Positions 40,652 through 40,789 of a stretch of 40,789 nucleotides of DNA are shown piece after piece. The notes under the pieces are model-generated. The model saw nothing but the letters and a program-made list of their open reading frames with translations, was not told the origin of the DNA and did no database searches. The DNA is from an uncultured beta proteobacterium. Lineage in GTDB: Bacteria; Pseudomonadota; Gammaproteobacteria; Burkholderiales; Burkholderiaceae. The position numbers and the translations under genes were made by a program. Each line of letters starts with the position of its first letter. Within the stretch, counting starts at the first letter, position 1. The stretch is taken from assembly GCA_903918115.1 (NCBI GenBank), contig CAIXDG010000055.1:1-40789 (forward strand), read 5' to 3'.

Positions 40652-40789
40652 TTAATCGACTAAACTTTTTGGCAAAGAAAAAACGGTATCTTCAACTATT
40701 CCAGGCAATGAATGTACCTGCCTTGGACCAAAATATTGAATACGCTGCACATTTGCCTGCGCCAAAGTTTCTGGCGCCGACGCTCCAGC
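40652..40789 (-). CDS. 3' end of a CDS running off the window, function unknown
   Basis: Open frame from window end to TAA at 40652: ...AGASAPETLAQANVQRIQYFGPRQVHSLPGIVEDTVFSLPKSLVD*; 22 nt upstream of the livK ATG. Confidence 0.6.
   Translation of the reverse strand, partial: AGASAPETLAQANVQRIQYFGPRQVHSLPGIVEDTVFSLPKSLVD

Noticed and set aside
1-40789. Mobile elements, CRISPR arrays, toxin-antitoxin or defence genes
   Set aside because: No transposase, integrase, cas, TA or restriction-modification signature in the ORF track and no spaced direct repeats noticed by eye; a systematic repeat search was not possible.

Overview
The window is a compact, gene-dense bacterial chromosome segment. 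Gene content and order suggest Betaproteobacteria, and the overall feel is Polynucleobacter-like Burkholderiales; that taxonomic call is inference. Most of it is housekeeping: the macromolecular-synthesis cluster (tsaD / rpsU-yqeY-dnaG-rpoD), xseB-ispA-dxs-folE2, a Rieske oxygenase plus rhodanese pair, ZIP transporter, dienelactone hydrolase, polA-DUF2782-like-thrB-BPSS1780-like, a UvrD/Rep helicase divergent from valS, galU, tusA-alaS, tctBA, glnS, an SDR epimerase, a 2Fe-2S/FAD reductase, an ArgD-like aminotransferase, and a livKHMGF branched-chain amino-acid ABC operon. I found no IS element, CRISPR array, phage or defence system. The observations most worth checking are: (1) about seven genes (valS, uvrD/rep, galU, alaS, glnS, an SDR gene, polA) with a -10-like hexamer 6-9 nt before the start codon and no Shine-Dalgarno, suggesting leaderless mRNAs; (2) a perfectly palindromic AATTATAATT in the 24-bp gap between divergent uvrD/rep and valS, a candidate bidirectional leaderless promoter; (3) livF interrupted by one in-frame TGA; (4) a 5' tRNA half (CAU anticodon) whose sequence departs from tRNA right after the anticodon loop at the window edge; (5) a possible 30-aa upstream ORF overlapping the Rieske oxygenase start. 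None of these was confirmed by computation.
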